Assembly (NCBI RefSeq): GCF_003369565.1
Contig: NZ_PIOD01000029.1
Location: forward strand, 19,211 to 83,210
Length of the DNA stretch: 64,000 nucleotides
Reading direction: 5' to 3'
Source: Oceanobacillus chungangensis
GTDB lineage: Bacteria > Bacillota > Bacilli > Bacillales > Amphibacillaceae
Under the pieces are notes generated by a model. The model saw nothing but the letters and a program-made list of their open reading frames with translations, did no database searches and was not told the origin of the DNA. A program made the position numbers and the translations under genes. This document shows, piece after piece, positions 16,831 through 25,568 of the stretch (position 1 is the stretch's first letter; the number at the start of each line of letters is the position of its first letter).

Positions 16831-18495
16831 ATGAGTGAACAATGGTGGAAAAAATCAGTAGTATATCAAATCTATCCGAAAAGTTTCCAGGATACGACAG
16901 GAAATGGGACAGGAGATATCCAAGGAATTATTAATCGATTGGATTACCTGAAAAAATTAGGTGTAGATGTTATTTGGCTAACACCAATTTACCAATCCCC
17001 ACAAAATGACAATGGCTATGATATTAGTGATTATTATGCTATTGAGCCTTCGTATGGAACAATGGATGATTTTGAGGAATTACTTGAGCAGACACATCAG
17101 CGTGGAATGAAGCTGATAATGGACCTAGTTATCAATCATACTTCAACAGAGCATGAATGGTTTAAGCAAGCAGCATCATCAAAAGCGAATGAGTTCCGTG
17201 ATTTTTATATTTGGAAGGATCCGTCTGCTGATTCAGGTGGGGAACCGAATAACTGGCAATCGAAGTTTGGTGGAAATGCATGGCAATACAATGAGAAATC
17301 AGGGCAATATTATTTACATCTTTTTGACAAGACACAGGCGGATTTAAATTGGGAAAATGAAGCACTTAGAGAAAAATTATATGAAATGATTCGTTTTTGG
17401 GCGGAGAAAGGAATCGATGGCTTCCGACTAGATGTCATCAATCTAATCTCAAAAAATCAAGAATTTCCTAATGACGATATAGGCGATGGACGTAGATTCT
17501 ATACAGATGGACCTCGTATTCATGAATTTTTGCATGAAATGAATCAGGCTGCATTGAAGGATTATGACATGTTAACAGTAGGAGAGATGTCGTCAACAAC
17601 ACTGGATAACTGTGTGCTTTATACTAGACCTGAACGTGAAGAGCTTTCGATGACATTTCAATTTCATCATTTAAAGGTTGATTATCCAAATGGTGAAAAG
17701 TGGACAAAAGCGCCATTTGATTTTATAGAATTAAAGAAAATTCTTTCTGATTGGCAAGTAGGAATGCATGAAGGGGATGGTTGGAATGCACTATTCTGGT
17801 GTAATCATGATCAGCCACGTGCCATCTCTCGTTTTGGTGATGATGGAAAATATCACCTTGAATCAGGAAAAATGCTTGCGACTACCTTGCATCTTATGAA
17901 GGGGACTCCTTATATTTATCAAGGAGAAGAAATCGGCATGACCAATCCCGGTTTTACCTCCATTTCTGACTATCGTGATGTAGAGTCTTTAAACGCCCAT
18001 CAGGCGCTTTTAGCTGCAGGAAAATCGGAGCAGGAGATAGTAGAAATTCTCCAGCAAAAATCCCGAGATAACGGAAGAACGCCGATGCAGTGGTCAGCCG
18101 CAGAGAATGCAGGGTTTACAACTGGTAAACCGTGGATAAATACTGCAAGAAATTATCCGAAGATCAATGCGGAAAGTTCGGTAGAGGATCCGAATTCGAT
18201 TTTCTATCATTATCAACAATTAATCGCGCTGCGTAAGAAATATGATATTATTACGTATGGGGACTATCAATTATTACTAGCAGATGACTCAAGAATATTT
18301 GCATTTACACGAAATTGGCAGGATGAAAAACTAGTTGTTGTTAGTAACTTTTACAGTGAAGAAGCGACTGTACAACTGCCTGTTGGAAGTCTAGAAAATG
18401 CCGAAATATTATTATCAAACTATCCTGATTCTGATATGCTAGGAGAACAGCTCACATTAAGAGCGTATGAATCAATTGTGTATTATGTAAAATAA
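16831..18495 (+). CDS. treA: Trehalose-6-phosphate hydrolase (alpha,alpha-phosphotrehalase)
   Basis: Cytoplasmic GH13 enzyme that splits trehalose-6-phosphate into glucose and glucose-6-phosphate. 554 residues with the GH13 regions DLVINHTS, GFRLDVI (nucleophile D201), VGEMSS (acid/base E252) and WCNHDQPR (D327), and a C-terminal beta domain. Start: ATG at 16831, 7 bases after TTAGGAG; the frame runs upstream to 16795 without a ribosome site. Between treP and treR, which fixes substrate choice over oligo-1,6-glucosidase. An intergenic repeat separates it from treP by 420 bases. Confidence 0.94.
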   Translation: MSEQWWKKSVVYQIYPKSFQDTTGNGTGDIQGIINRLDYLKKLGVDVIWLTPIYQSPQNDNGYDISDYYAIEPSYGTMDDFEELLEQTHQRGMKLIMDLVINHTSTEHEWFKQAASSKANEFRDFYIWKDPSADSGGEPNNWQSKFGGNAWQYNEKSGQYYLHLFDKTQADLNWENEALREKLYEMIRFWAEKGIDGFRLDVINLISKNQEFPNDDIGDGRRFYTDGPRIHEFLHEMNQAALKDYDMLTVGEMSSTTLDNCVLYTRPEREELSMTFQFHHLKVDYPNGEKWTKAPFDFIELKKILSDWQVGMHEGDGWNALFWCNHDQPRAISRFGDDGKYHLESGKMLATTLHLMKGTPYIYQGEEIGMTNPGFTSISDYRDVESLNAHQALLAAGKSEQEIVEILQQKSRDNGRTPMQWSAAENAGFTTGKPWINTARNYPKINAESSVEDPNSIFYHYQQLIALRKKYDIITYGDYQLLLADDSRIFAFTRNWQDEKLVVVSNFYSEEATVQLPVGSLENAEILLSNYPDSDMLGEQLTLRAYESIVYYVK

Positions 18496-18507
18496 TGAGG
18501 GGTAGAT

Positions 18508-19236
18508 ATGCAGAAGAAGTATTTAACAATTTATCATGATTTATTAAATAAAATTCTTTTAAAATCATGGCAAGAGACTGAGATGCTTCCATCAGAAAAT
18601 GAATTAAGTGTTACCTATGCGACATCAAGAGAAACTATTCGCAAGGCACTTAATCTACTTGCTCAAAATGGCTATATTCAAAAAGTACGCGGAAAGGGAT
18701 CGGTTATTATTAATCGTGATAAATTCTCCTTTCCCGTATCTGGAATCGTTAGTTTTAAAGAAATTACCGAAAAGTTAGATTTCTCTAGTAAAACCTATGT
18801 GGAAAACTTTGGGAGATTAGTGTCTGGTAATCCATATCAAGAAATCCTTAACGTAGATAAGCATGACCAAGTATGGCATGTGGATCGCGTTCGAGAAATA
18901 TCTGGGGAGAAAATCATACTGGATAAGGATTATTTTAATGAAAGCTACATTCCATTACCTACTAAGGAAATTTGTGAGCATTCCATTTATGAATATATCG
19001 AGACAGAGCTTGAACTTGTAATTGGTTTTGCTCAAAAGGAAATAATCGTAGAAGAACCAACTGCAGAGGATCGTGAATTATTGGATTTAGAGGGATTTTC
19101 TAATATTGTTGTGATAAAAAGTCTTGTTTATTTAGAGGATACACGCTTATTCCAGTATGGTGAGTCGCGACATCGGCCAGATAAATTCCGCTTTGTAGAT
19201 TTTGCAAGAAGAGTGAAGAATGGAACACCACTTTAA
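18508..19236 (+). CDS. treR: Trehalose operon repressor TreR (GntR family)
   Basis: 242 residues: N-terminal winged helix (~1-68; PSENELSVTYATSRETIRKALNLLAQNGYI) and a C-terminal UTRA ligand domain (~90-235) that senses trehalose-6-phosphate in known homologues. It should bind the two palindromes upstream of treP. ATG at 18508 is behind GAGGGG, 12 bases after the treA stop, so it is co-transcribed with treA and autoregulated if the message crosses the repeat between treP and treA. Confidence 0.93.
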   Translation: MQKKYLTIYHDLLNKILLKSWQETEMLPSENELSVTYATSRETIRKALNLLAQNGYIQKVRGKGSVIINRDKFSFPVSGIVSFKEITEKLDFSSKTYVENFGRLVSGNPYQEILNVDKHDQVWHVDRVREISGEKIILDKDYFNESYIPLPTKEICEHSIYEYIETELELVIGFAQKEIIVEEPTAEDRELLDLEGFSNIVVIKSLVYLEDTRLFQYGESRHRPDKFRFVDFARRVKNGTPL

Positions 19237-19253
19237 TTCATAAAGTGGTGTTC
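19223..19253 (+). terminator. Terminator of the tre operon
   Basis: 12-bp perfect stem (19223-19234 with 19242-19253) overlapping the treR stop; a modest pyrimidine tail follows. Confidence 0.75.
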
Positions 19254-19292
19254 TCTAACTTTCCCCATAAAAATTATAAAGAAGGTGTAACG

Positions 19293-19571
19293 ATGAGACG
19301 TTTTACCTCAAGAATAGGGTTTCTATTCAAATTTCACAAATCAATTCCATTTATGAAGGATTTCTTTCTATCGAAGGAAATTAATTATGCAAAGAAATTA
19401 CTATTTATATTCTTAATCTTAGGCTATATCGTGCTTCCTTTTGATATCATTCCAGATTTCTTACTCGGCATTGGGATCGCTGACGATGTAACGCTTGCAA
19501 TTTTAATCATGCAATTAATGGTAAAGATTGCGCCAGATTCATTAAAAAGAAAACATAAAATTCTTAAATGA
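19293..19571 (+). CDS. DUF1232 small membrane protein (YkvA-like)
   Basis: 92 residues with one or two hydrophobic segments and the DUF1232 signature YIVLPFDIIPDFLLGIGIADDVTLA. Members are small membrane proteins of unknown function. Start: ATG at 19293 with GAAGGTG five bases upstream; the frame opens at 19245 without a ribosome site. It lies after the tre terminator and converges with the DDAH-like gene. Confidence 0.88.
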   Translation: MRRFTSRIGFLFKFHKSIPFMKDFFLSKEINYAKKLLFIFLILGYIVLPFDIIPDFLLGIGIADDVTLAILIMQLMVKIAPDSLKRKHKILK

Positions 19572-19581
19572 TGTGAAAAAA

Positions 19582-20442
19582 TTATCCTCTAACAAGTGGT
19601 AAAGTACAACAGCGGAAGGAACCACCAGATTTAATAATCTCGGAAAAGTCTATTTCAATCATTTGATATCCTGATTGCGCCAATACTTGATTCAACCGTT
19701 TATTTTCCGGCAAGCTGACTATTTTCTTATCACCAATGGAAAGGACATTTGGCCCCATTTTGAACTGTTCTTCTTCAGTAACCTCTATTAATTGATACGT
19801 CTTATTCAAATACTCATACACATCAGAATCAATGGCAGGTCGATAGATTAATGCGGTATCCTTGCTAATAATATTAAATACACAGTCAAGATGGAGGATA
19901 TCCTCCCTAAGTTGAATAGGTGTTATATTATAGTCTGGAAGCAATTGCTGTAAAGCAGTTACTGCAGAAGGGGAAGTCCGGCCGCTTATGCCGACCCAAA
20001 TATTCTTGTTGTCAACTACAACGTCGCCACCCTCAATGTTGCCGTTATCAATGGTTTGATAGGGAATTTCCATGCTCTCCAGCCAATTTTTCAAGACGGC
20101 AATTTCCGCTTTTCGCATCCCTTCCTTCATTGATGACACAAAGAAGGTACCTCCAATCGTAAATCCGATATCACGAGAAAACACCTGTTCATTTAGTTCT
20201 TCTTTCGCATCTAGCTGAATAACTGCCGCTCCATTGGTCTTCAATGTATTAATAAATTTTTCATGTTGCTTTACTGCTATTTCTGTATCGATATTATTCG
20301 TAAGATAGTGCTGCTGTGTGTTGTTTATGGCTTCTTCTATTTTCATATGCTGAGGAGATACGGTGATGACTTGCTTCAATCGATCGTATTCACTAGTACA
20401 GCTAACTGTTGGTACGTTTTCATTTGAAGTCATGTTCTTCAT
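19582..20442 (-). CDS. Dimethylarginine dimethylaminohydrolase/amidinotransferase-family hydrolase
   Basis: Guanidino-group-modifying enzyme fold (DDAH/arginine deiminase superfamily). 286 residues with acidic motif GNIEGGDVV, catalytic His in ILHLDCVF and nucleophilic Cys in GSFRCCTLPL near the C-terminus. Its bacterial relatives (e.g. B. subtilis YkgA) are poorly characterised, so the substrate is open. Start: ATG at 20442, 7 bases after GGGGGA; the frame continues to a TTG at 20457 that overlaps this site. A 60-residue membrane protein gene lies 24 bases upstream on the same strand, probably in one operon. Confidence 0.88.
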   Translation of the reverse strand: MKNMTSNENVPTVSCTSEYDRLKQVITVSPQHMKIEEAINNTQQHYLTNNIDTEIAVKQHEKFINTLKTNGAAVIQLDAKEELNEQVFSRDIGFTIGGTFFVSSMKEGMRKAEIAVLKNWLESMEIPYQTIDNGNIEGGDVVVDNKNIWVGISGRTSPSAVTALQQLLPDYNITPIQLREDILHLDCVFNIISKDTALIYRPAIDSDVYEYLNKTYQLIEVTEEEQFKMGPNVLSIGDKKIVSLPENKRLNQVLAQSGYQMIEIDFSEIIKSGGSFRCCTLPLVRG

Positions 20443-20466
20443 TGAAGATTCCCCCAATTCGTATGA

Positions 20467-20649
20467 TCATCTTTGCCTTTTTTCTTCTGTTTCCTCTGGA
20501 ATGTATTTCGTATAGTTTAAAGCGAATATTAAGAGAATGACAGCCAATGCCCAGCCGACAATGCCGCTCCAAACCTTATCAAGCATTAGACCAGCTAAAA
20601 CACATATTCCGCTTAATACAATATATATGATTGTTAAATAACGCTTCAA
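20467..20649 (-). CDS. Two-helix small membrane protein, 60 aa
   Basis: Starts at TTG (20649) behind TTAGGAG with an 8-base spacer: MKRYLTIIYIVLSGICVLAG, then a second helix around VGWALAVILLIFAL and a charged tail EETEEKRQR. The frame stays open upstream to 20985, but that part lies in the repeat copy C and has no ribosome site, so it is excluded. Co-directional with the DDAH-like gene 24 bases downstream. Function unknown. Confidence 0.75.
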   Translation of the reverse strand: MKRYLTIIYIVLSGICVLAGLMLDKVWSGIVGWALAVILLIFALNYTKYIPEETEEKRQR

Positions 20650-20708
20650 ATTGAACACTCCTAAAATTGGTGAAAATAATACTCTTTGAGTAGGTTGTGA
20701 TTTAGATA

Positions 20709-20963
20709 AACTGCGAACTAGGCGCAATGTTGATTTCCGCTGTGGACAGTCGCACGCCATAGGGCAACGCGGTCTGCTCCATCGGAAGAAAACCACTTCC
20801 GATGGATTTTCAGCCGTTCCTATTCCCGCAGAAGTCTCCTGTCCTCCGCTACAATCAACGGCGATGGTAGAGGGATTGCCCTCTCGTCTTATATTATAGA
20901 AAGAAAGATTATTCTCGGAGCGAACAGCCCGTGAGGAATTCCTATCTAAAGTTAGTCCACAGT
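20709..20963 (-). repeat. MITE-like repeat family I, copy C (partly deleted)
   Basis: Begins AACTGCGAACTAGGCGCAATG and matches the reverse complement of the right halves of copies B and D through the hairpin arm (CCGCTGTGGACAGTCGC … CTGTCCTCCGCTACAATCAAC); the left arm is mostly lost, leaving CTCGGAGCGAACAGCC and an end with CCACAGT. The rest of the 464-bp gap 20650-21113 holds no gene; a short hairpin (GAGCTAGCGG / CCGCTAGCTC, ~21081-21110) lies just after the ABC permease stop. Confidence 0.8.
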
Positions 20964-21113
20964 CTACATCATCAGAAAATTTCATAAAACATTTATATAA
21001 ACATCAATCTGCTAACTCAATTATATTATATCAAAAGAATAGTTAGCGCATATAGAATTTAAAAAATATTATAAAATAAAGAGCTAGCGGATATTTACCC
21101 GCTAGCTCTTACC

Positions 21114-22070
21114 TCAGTTACCTGCAACGTCGCGTTTATTAAAGAAGAACCAGGATAATAATTGGAAGATAATAAAGTACACGATTAATACTATTATCGA
21201 GAATCCTAGTGAAGTTCCTTCAACCCATGGTTCTCCACCACTCGCATACTGACTTAAATCTGTATTGGCAAATAAAATATATTTGGCCCAAGGTTTTTCC
21301 ATGAAAATAGAAACAATTGTATTACCAGCCATCATTAGGAAAATAGCAGTTCCAATTGCGAGTGAGCTATTACGGAAAACAGTGGATATCATGAAGGCAA
21401 AGGTTGTCATCATGATTAGGTTCACCATGCCATAACCGTATTCTGACAGTATATGTGATATGGCACTTACATCAGCGAATCCTGCGCCTTGTTCAATAAC
21501 AATCGGCGGATTCATTCCTTCTAGTCCGAAGAATAATGCACCAACGATTAAAGAAAAGATCAGCACAAATAATAAAGTAAACAAAGCAAAAATCAGTACA
21601 GATACATATTTTGATGCAAGTATTTTTGTTCGGGTAATCGGTCTGATTAGTAATAGTTTAATCGTGCCCCAGCGAAATTCATTTGCTACAATCCCAGCAG
21701 CAATGATGATTGTAAGCAAACTGACAATGGAGAGCAATCCAGCGTTTTCTAAGACGTATTGCCATGCACCGTACTGAGGCTGAATATCATTTTCTATGTG
21801 ATAGTTATTCTTCTCAATTTCAGAAGTGTTTATTTCCAGAATAAAATCATCTGACTCATATTCTGCGATTTCTTGCTCTAATGCTGCATTCTCTTCTTGT
21901 AATACTTCACGCCAATTGTCATTCTCGTACTTATCTAAGTCCTCAAAGGAATTTGTAAGAATGGCTCCACCAATAATTAATGCGGCTAAAATACCGTACA
22001 TAGCCCATGTTGATTTACGGATATAAATTTTATTTAGTTCATTATATACAAGCTGAAAAAAATTACTCAA
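21114..22070 (-). CDS. ABC-2 type transporter permease
   Basis: 318 residues: membrane helix near 18-38, a ~80-residue external segment rich in E/N (including ENDNWREVLQEENAALEQEIAEYESD), then five further helices, the topology of NatB/BcrB-type ABC-2 permeases. Start: TTG at 22070, 7 bases after GGGGAGA; it overlaps the stop of the ATPase gene (22063-22065), showing translational coupling. Likely exports a drug, lantibiotic or ion; the substrate is not evident. Confidence 0.88.
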   Translation of the reverse strand: MSNFFQLVYNELNKIYIRKSTWAMYGILAALIIGGAILTNSFEDLDKYENDNWREVLQEENAALEQEIAEYESDDFILEINTSEIEKNNYHIENDIQPQYGAWQYVLENAGLLSIVSLLTIIIAAGIVANEFRWGTIKLLLIRPITRTKILASKYVSVLIFALFTLLFVLIFSLIVGALFFGLEGMNPPIVIEQGAGFADVSAISHILSEYGYGMVNLIMMTTFAFMISTVFRNSSLAIGTAIFLMMAGNTIVSIFMEKPWAKYILFANTDLSQYASGGEPWVEGTSLGFSIIVLIVYFIIFQLLSWFFFNKRDVAGN

Positions 22071-22986
22071 TTGTATTCTCCCCAATCAAATCAAAGAATT
22101 TGTCTTCTAACGTTGCTTTAGAAACACCGACCTGATAAACTGCAATCTCGTGTTTTACAAAGGTCTTAATCACATTTGGAATTATTTCTTTTTCACTTTG
22201 GAAAATAAGCTGGTTGCCCTCTTGAACAACATCGATTTCATAATTTGTCTTTAATAAATCGATTGCCTGATTTATTGGTGTTGCCTCGAGTGTTACTTGT
22301 GTGAGATTAATGTTATCTGGTGTCGTATCGTTTACAAGCTGTGTGGCTATTAGTTCACCATTTTTAATAATCCCAATCCGGTCACACATGAGTTCAATTT
22401 CAGATAAAAGATGACTTGAGATAATAACTGCAACGTTTTCCTCTGTGGCTAGCTTGCGGATATAATGTCTAATTTCTCTAATTCCAGCTGGATCTAATCC
22501 ATTTGTCGGTTCATCAAGGATTAAAATCGAGGGCTTATGTAAAAGTGCTTGTGCAATCCCAAGACGCTGCCGCATTCCTAATGAATATTTCCCGGCTTTT
22601 TGGTTAATTACTTTCTCCAATCCGACAACTGCGATTACTTCATTGATGCGCTCTTTGTCAATCCCGGGTATCATCCTAGCAAAATGCAACAAATTTTGCC
22701 GACCGGTCATAAAGGGATACATTTCTGGATTTTCTACAATTGCACCAACTTCTCGTATTGCTTTTTTAAAGTTTTGCTTGATACTGTTCCCAAGTATTCG
22801 GACATCACCATCGGTAATGCTCATTAAGCCAACCATCATCCGTATTGTTGTCGTTTTTCCAGCACCATTCGGTCCGATGAAGCCAAATACTTCGCCGCGG
22901 TTAATTGTAAAGGATAACCCTTTAATAATTTCCTTTTTGCCAATTGTCTTTTTGAGGTCAATCAATTCCATTGCAACTTCTGTCAT
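22063..22986 (-). CDS. ABC-2 transporter ATP-binding protein (NatA/BcrA-like)
   Basis: 307 residues: Walker A GPNGAGKTT (~38-46), Q-loop region VENPEMYPFMTGRQN, signature YSLGMRQRLGIA, Walker B ILILDEPTNGLDPAG, switch SSHLLSEIELMCD, and an ~80-residue C-terminal domain as in BcrA-type exporters. ATG at 22986 is 7 bases after GGAGGT. It forms an operon with the permease. No adjacent two-component system or lantibiotic gene points to a substrate. Confidence 0.92.
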   Translation of the reverse strand: MTEVAMELIDLKKTIGKKEIIKGLSFTINRGEVFGFIGPNGAGKTTTIRMMVGLMSITDGDVRILGNSIKQNFKKAIREVGAIVENPEMYPFMTGRQNLLHFARMIPGIDKERINEVIAVVGLEKVINQKAGKYSLGMRQRLGIAQALLHKPSILILDEPTNGLDPAGIREIRHYIRKLATEENVAVIISSHLLSEIELMCDRIGIIKNGELIATQLVNDTTPDNINLTQVTLEATPINQAIDLLKTNYEIDVVQEGNQLIFQSEKEIIPNVIKTFVKHEIAVYQVGVSKATLEDKFFDLIGENTIE

Positions 22987-23077
22987 TATTCATACCTCCA
23001 TTATTCTTTCTATACCTTCTTACGGGTGAGGACTGGAAAAGTTTCAATAAAATAAAAAAACAGATAACAGAATATAT

Positions 23078-23118
23078 TTGGTAGTTAAGAAAGTATATAT
23101 TATTTCTTACTACATAGG
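23078..23118. repeat. Short hairpin repeat (family III), copy 1
   Basis: TTGGTAGTTAAGAAAG, 10 A/T-rich bases, then TTTCTTACTACAT: arms GTAG(T)TAAGAAA and TTTCTTACTAC pair with one bulge. The same two arms with a different loop occur at 38902. Confidence 0.6.
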
Positions 23119-23126
23119 TGGGGCAT

Positions 23127-23229
23127 ATAGGATGTAGGTCAGTTCGGTGTTGCGACAATGGTCTTTTGTGGGACGAGTAGCCGCAGTCCCATGACATCGG
23201 GTTTTCAACCGAACTTCCCCAAAGCCTAT
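23127..23229. repeat. Structured repeat family II, copy 1
   Basis: About 103 bases foldable as nested stems: ATAGG with CCTAT outside, GTTCGG with CCGAAC inside, and a hairpin GGGACGAGTAGCCGCAGTCCC at the tip. The blocks GTTCGGTGTTGCGACAATGG and CGCAGTCCCA recur with changes at 35546. It ends just before the stop codon of the 44-residue gene. Confidence 0.65.
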
Positions 23230-23235
23230 CTCCTA

Positions 23236-23370
23236 TTAGTGGTACCATTTCTTTTCTTTTACTAATCCTTGTAAAATTCGTTTACCTTCTTCTGTTAAAT
23301 ACGCATTTTTATCGTTTAAAAGATGCTTCGCTAATTCAGACGTCATTTTCGTATCTTTATCATTCGCCAT
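23236..23370 (-). CDS. Small hydrophilic protein, 44 aa
   Basis: Short gene with a very strong ribosome site (AAGGAGGGGAG, 8-base spacer to ATG at 23370). The product, MANDKDTKMTSELAKHLLND followed by KNAYLTEEGKRILQGLVKEKKWYH, is charged and helical with no membrane segment. I do not recognise a family. Clean codons and the ribosome site argue for a real gene. It is monocistronic, reading away from capA. Confidence 0.65.
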   Translation of the reverse strand: MANDKDTKMTSELAKHLLNDKNAYLTEEGKRILQGLVKEKKWYH

Positions 23371-23595
23371 ACATAACACTCCCCTCCTTATCAAGTTATT
23401 CGATTTTCATAGATTAGGAATGGACAAGTGGACTATGGAGAACGTGGAATTTAGAATCTGCTAAGATACGACGCAAATTTCTCTTTAAAATGAATTCCTT
23501 TGCTTGTTTTTTGTAGGAGTAAGGACTGATTGATAGTTCTACAAAACTAATTTGATCTTAAGTGATACCCTATTACACGGAAAAATGTAAAAAAT

Positions 23596-23627
23596 TTGAA
23601 GATTAAAACCCTGTTAAATGGTATAAT
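23596..23627 (+). promoter_or_regulatory. Promoter of the CapA-type gene
   Basis: Extended -10 TGGTATAAT (TATAAT 23622-23627); TTGAAG at 23596-23601 is a poorly spaced -35 (20 bases). The start codon is 28 bases downstream. Confidence 0.5.
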
Positions 23628-23655
23628 AGCATCAAATTTAAAGAGGAGAAAAATG

Positions 23656-24816
23656 ATGGATAAATTGAAATTTGGTCGATTGATTCTCGTTATTATTCTA
23701 TTTTCAATAGTTTCAGCATGTAGCAAACCTAGTGAAATAATTCCTTTTGGTAATTTGAGTTTTAAGGAAGTATCTCTCATGGAAAAAGAACAGCCGATTA
23801 TAACAAAAGAAATTAGCCTCTCTGCCATTGGCGATCTGTTGATTCATAGTCCGGTATATTTAGATGCGATGGTTGATGGGGGATATGATTTTATGCCGAT
23901 GCTCGAACAAGTTGCTCCTTACTTAGAACGTTCTACTGTTGCAATCGCAAATCAGGAAACGATGATAGGTGGAGAGAAATTTGGTTTATCAACATATCCT
24001 TCCTTTAATAGTCCATATGAGGTTGGGGATGCGTTGAAAAATATAGGAGTAGATGTTGTTTCCATCGCTAATAATCATACATTGGATCGTGGAGAAGCTG
24101 TAATTCAGAGCGCAATCAGCCATTGGGAAACGATAGATATGATGTACACAGGAGCGTACAAAAACGAGATAGATAGGGAAAATCTACGAGTCTATGAAAC
24201 ACCAGAAGGGATTTCTATTGCATTTTTATCTTATACATATGGAACGAATGGCATTCCAGTTCCAGATGGCAAGGATTATTTAGTGAATCTTATTGATCAG
24301 GAATTGATTGCTAGTGAAATTGCGAAAGCGAAGGAGGAAGCAGATGTTATTGCTCTCAGCCTTCATTTCGGTAATGAATATGAAAGACTGCCAAATGAAG
24401 CGCAAAAGGAGCTCATTCAATTTGCAGCTGATCAGGGAGTTCATATTGTAATTGGGCATCATCCACATGTATTACAGCCAGTAGAATGGGTGACAGGTAA
24501 GGATGGAAATAAGACATTCGCAGCGTATTCACTCGGTAATTTTCTATCAAATCAGCAGGAATTGTATCAGCGGATAGGTGGAGTATTAACGGTAAAGATT
24601 ATGAAGACAATACAAGGGGAGAAGGATACAATTGAGGTTCATTCTCCAGAATTCCTGCCAACCTATGTGAAGTTTCGACCAGAGTTGAAGGAGTATCGGG
24701 TAGTTCCAATGTATAAATTAACAAATCAGGATTTGGCAGATGCATCGGCTCAGTATGAGGAAATTCAGGCACATATGGCACAGTGGGTGCCTGAGCTTAA
24801 GTTTGTGGAAGAGTAA
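23656..24816 (+). CDS. CapA/PgsA-type lipoprotein (metallophosphoesterase fold)
   Basis: 386 residues. The N-terminus is a lipoprotein signal with lipobox VSAC at about residues 17-20, so the protein is anchored outside the membrane. The rest is one PGA_cap domain: SAIGDLLIHSP, NQETMIGG, SIANNHTLDRG, SLHFGNEY, IGHHPHVLQPVEW, the metal-binding blocks of calcineurin-like esterases. PgsA/CapA proteins assist poly-gamma-glutamate synthesis, but no pgsBC genes are nearby, so it may be a stand-alone member. ATG at 23656 is 7 bases after GGAG; the ATG at 23653 is closer. Confidence 0.88.
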   Translation: MDKLKFGRLILVIILFSIVSACSKPSEIIPFGNLSFKEVSLMEKEQPIITKEISLSAIGDLLIHSPVYLDAMVDGGYDFMPMLEQVAPYLERSTVAIANQETMIGGEKFGLSTYPSFNSPYEVGDALKNIGVDVVSIANNHTLDRGEAVIQSAISHWETIDMMYTGAYKNEIDRENLRVYETPEGISIAFLSYTYGTNGIPVPDGKDYLVNLIDQELIASEIAKAKEEADVIALSLHFGNEYERLPNEAQKELIQFAADQGVHIVIGHHPHVLQPVEWVTGKDGNKTFAAYSLGNFLSNQQELYQRIGGVLTVKIMKTIQGEKDTIEVHSPEFLPTYVKFRPELKEYRVVPMYKLTNQDLADASAQYEEIQAHMAQWVPELKFVEE

Positions 24817-24818
24817 AA

Positions 24819-24848
24819 TGCAGCCCCTCATACATAGGGGCTGCACTT
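24819..24848. terminator. Bidirectional terminator between convergent genes
   Basis: 10-bp perfect GC-rich stem (24819-24828 with 24836-24845), followed by CTTTT on the plus strand and TTTTACTC on the minus strand. Confidence 0.88.
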
Positions 24849-25541
24849 TTAAGCAGTTATTCGATACATTTTATTTAGAATAAAGGATATTAAATATAAG
24901 ACAGCTCCAATCACAGCAAATGTCAGTATCGGAAGACTTATTGTTGTACCGAATCCAGGAGTAATGATTGGTATAAGTATAAAAACTCCAATAAATACCA
25001 TACTGATAATCCAAACCTGTAGAAATTCTACCCATGGTTTTGTTTTCTTCTTTTTGAAAGATGTTTGTTTCATCCATTTCATAATTATTTTGATGAATAA
25101 GTAAAGCGAGATTAAATAACCAAGTATGATAATGACCCCTGAACCTAACTGAAAGGTTATGAAATTGGAACCTAAATCAAAAAAGTAATTTAGTCCAAAA
25201 CTGATAATACCATGACAGAGACTGATAATAGCCAGAAATTGGATAACAATAAAACTGAGCAGCTTTGCTGTGTCTTTTGTCTGTTCACTGGGAATTTCTT
25301 CGATCACTTCATCACAGTATGCTTTTAAATCATCGCCAAATACATCCTTTGCGGTCTTACCTTCTGTCTGGGCATGAAGCAGATGTTCAAGCAGCTCTAA
25401 TAACACTTCTTCAGTCTGTTGCTCAGATTTATTAGCATTTAAACGGATATAGATAAGCATATCTTCATAATAAGCTAAGTTTTCCTCATGTAACATCTTT
25501 CTTTTATCGTTGTTTAACTGAACAATGTCCTTGGGATTCAC
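24849..25541 (-). CDS. DUF1129/HAAS-like integral membrane protein
   Basis: 230 residues. The N-terminal soluble region (~1-90) has the acidic helical pattern EEVLLELLEHLLHAQTEGKTAKDVFGDD typical of DUF1129/HAAS-like domains; then four to five membrane helices (~92-225). GTG start at 25541 is 8 bases after AAAGGAGGT. It is the second gene of an operon with the M48 protease (27 bases apart). HAAS-like proteins are often controlled by PadR regulators; one lies 2 kb upstream. Function unknown. Confidence 0.8.
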   Translation of the reverse strand: MNPKDIVQLNNDKRKMLHEENLAYYEDMLIYIRLNANKSEQQTEEVLLELLEHLLHAQTEGKTAKDVFGDDLKAYCDEVIEEIPSEQTKDTAKLLSFIVIQFLAIISLCHGIISFGLNYFFDLGSNFITFQLGSGVIIILGYLISLYLFIKIIMKWMKQTSFKKKKTKPWVEFLQVWIISMVFIGVFILIPIITPGFGTTISLPILTFAVIGAVLYLISFILNKMYRITA

Positions 25542-25568
25542 TGTTAATGACCTCCTTTATAAATGATG

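Noticed and set aside
20650..20985. N-terminal extension of the 60-residue membrane protein to 172 residues
   Set aside because: The extra part lies in repeat family I DNA and lacks a ribosome site; a TTG with AGGAG fits the short form.
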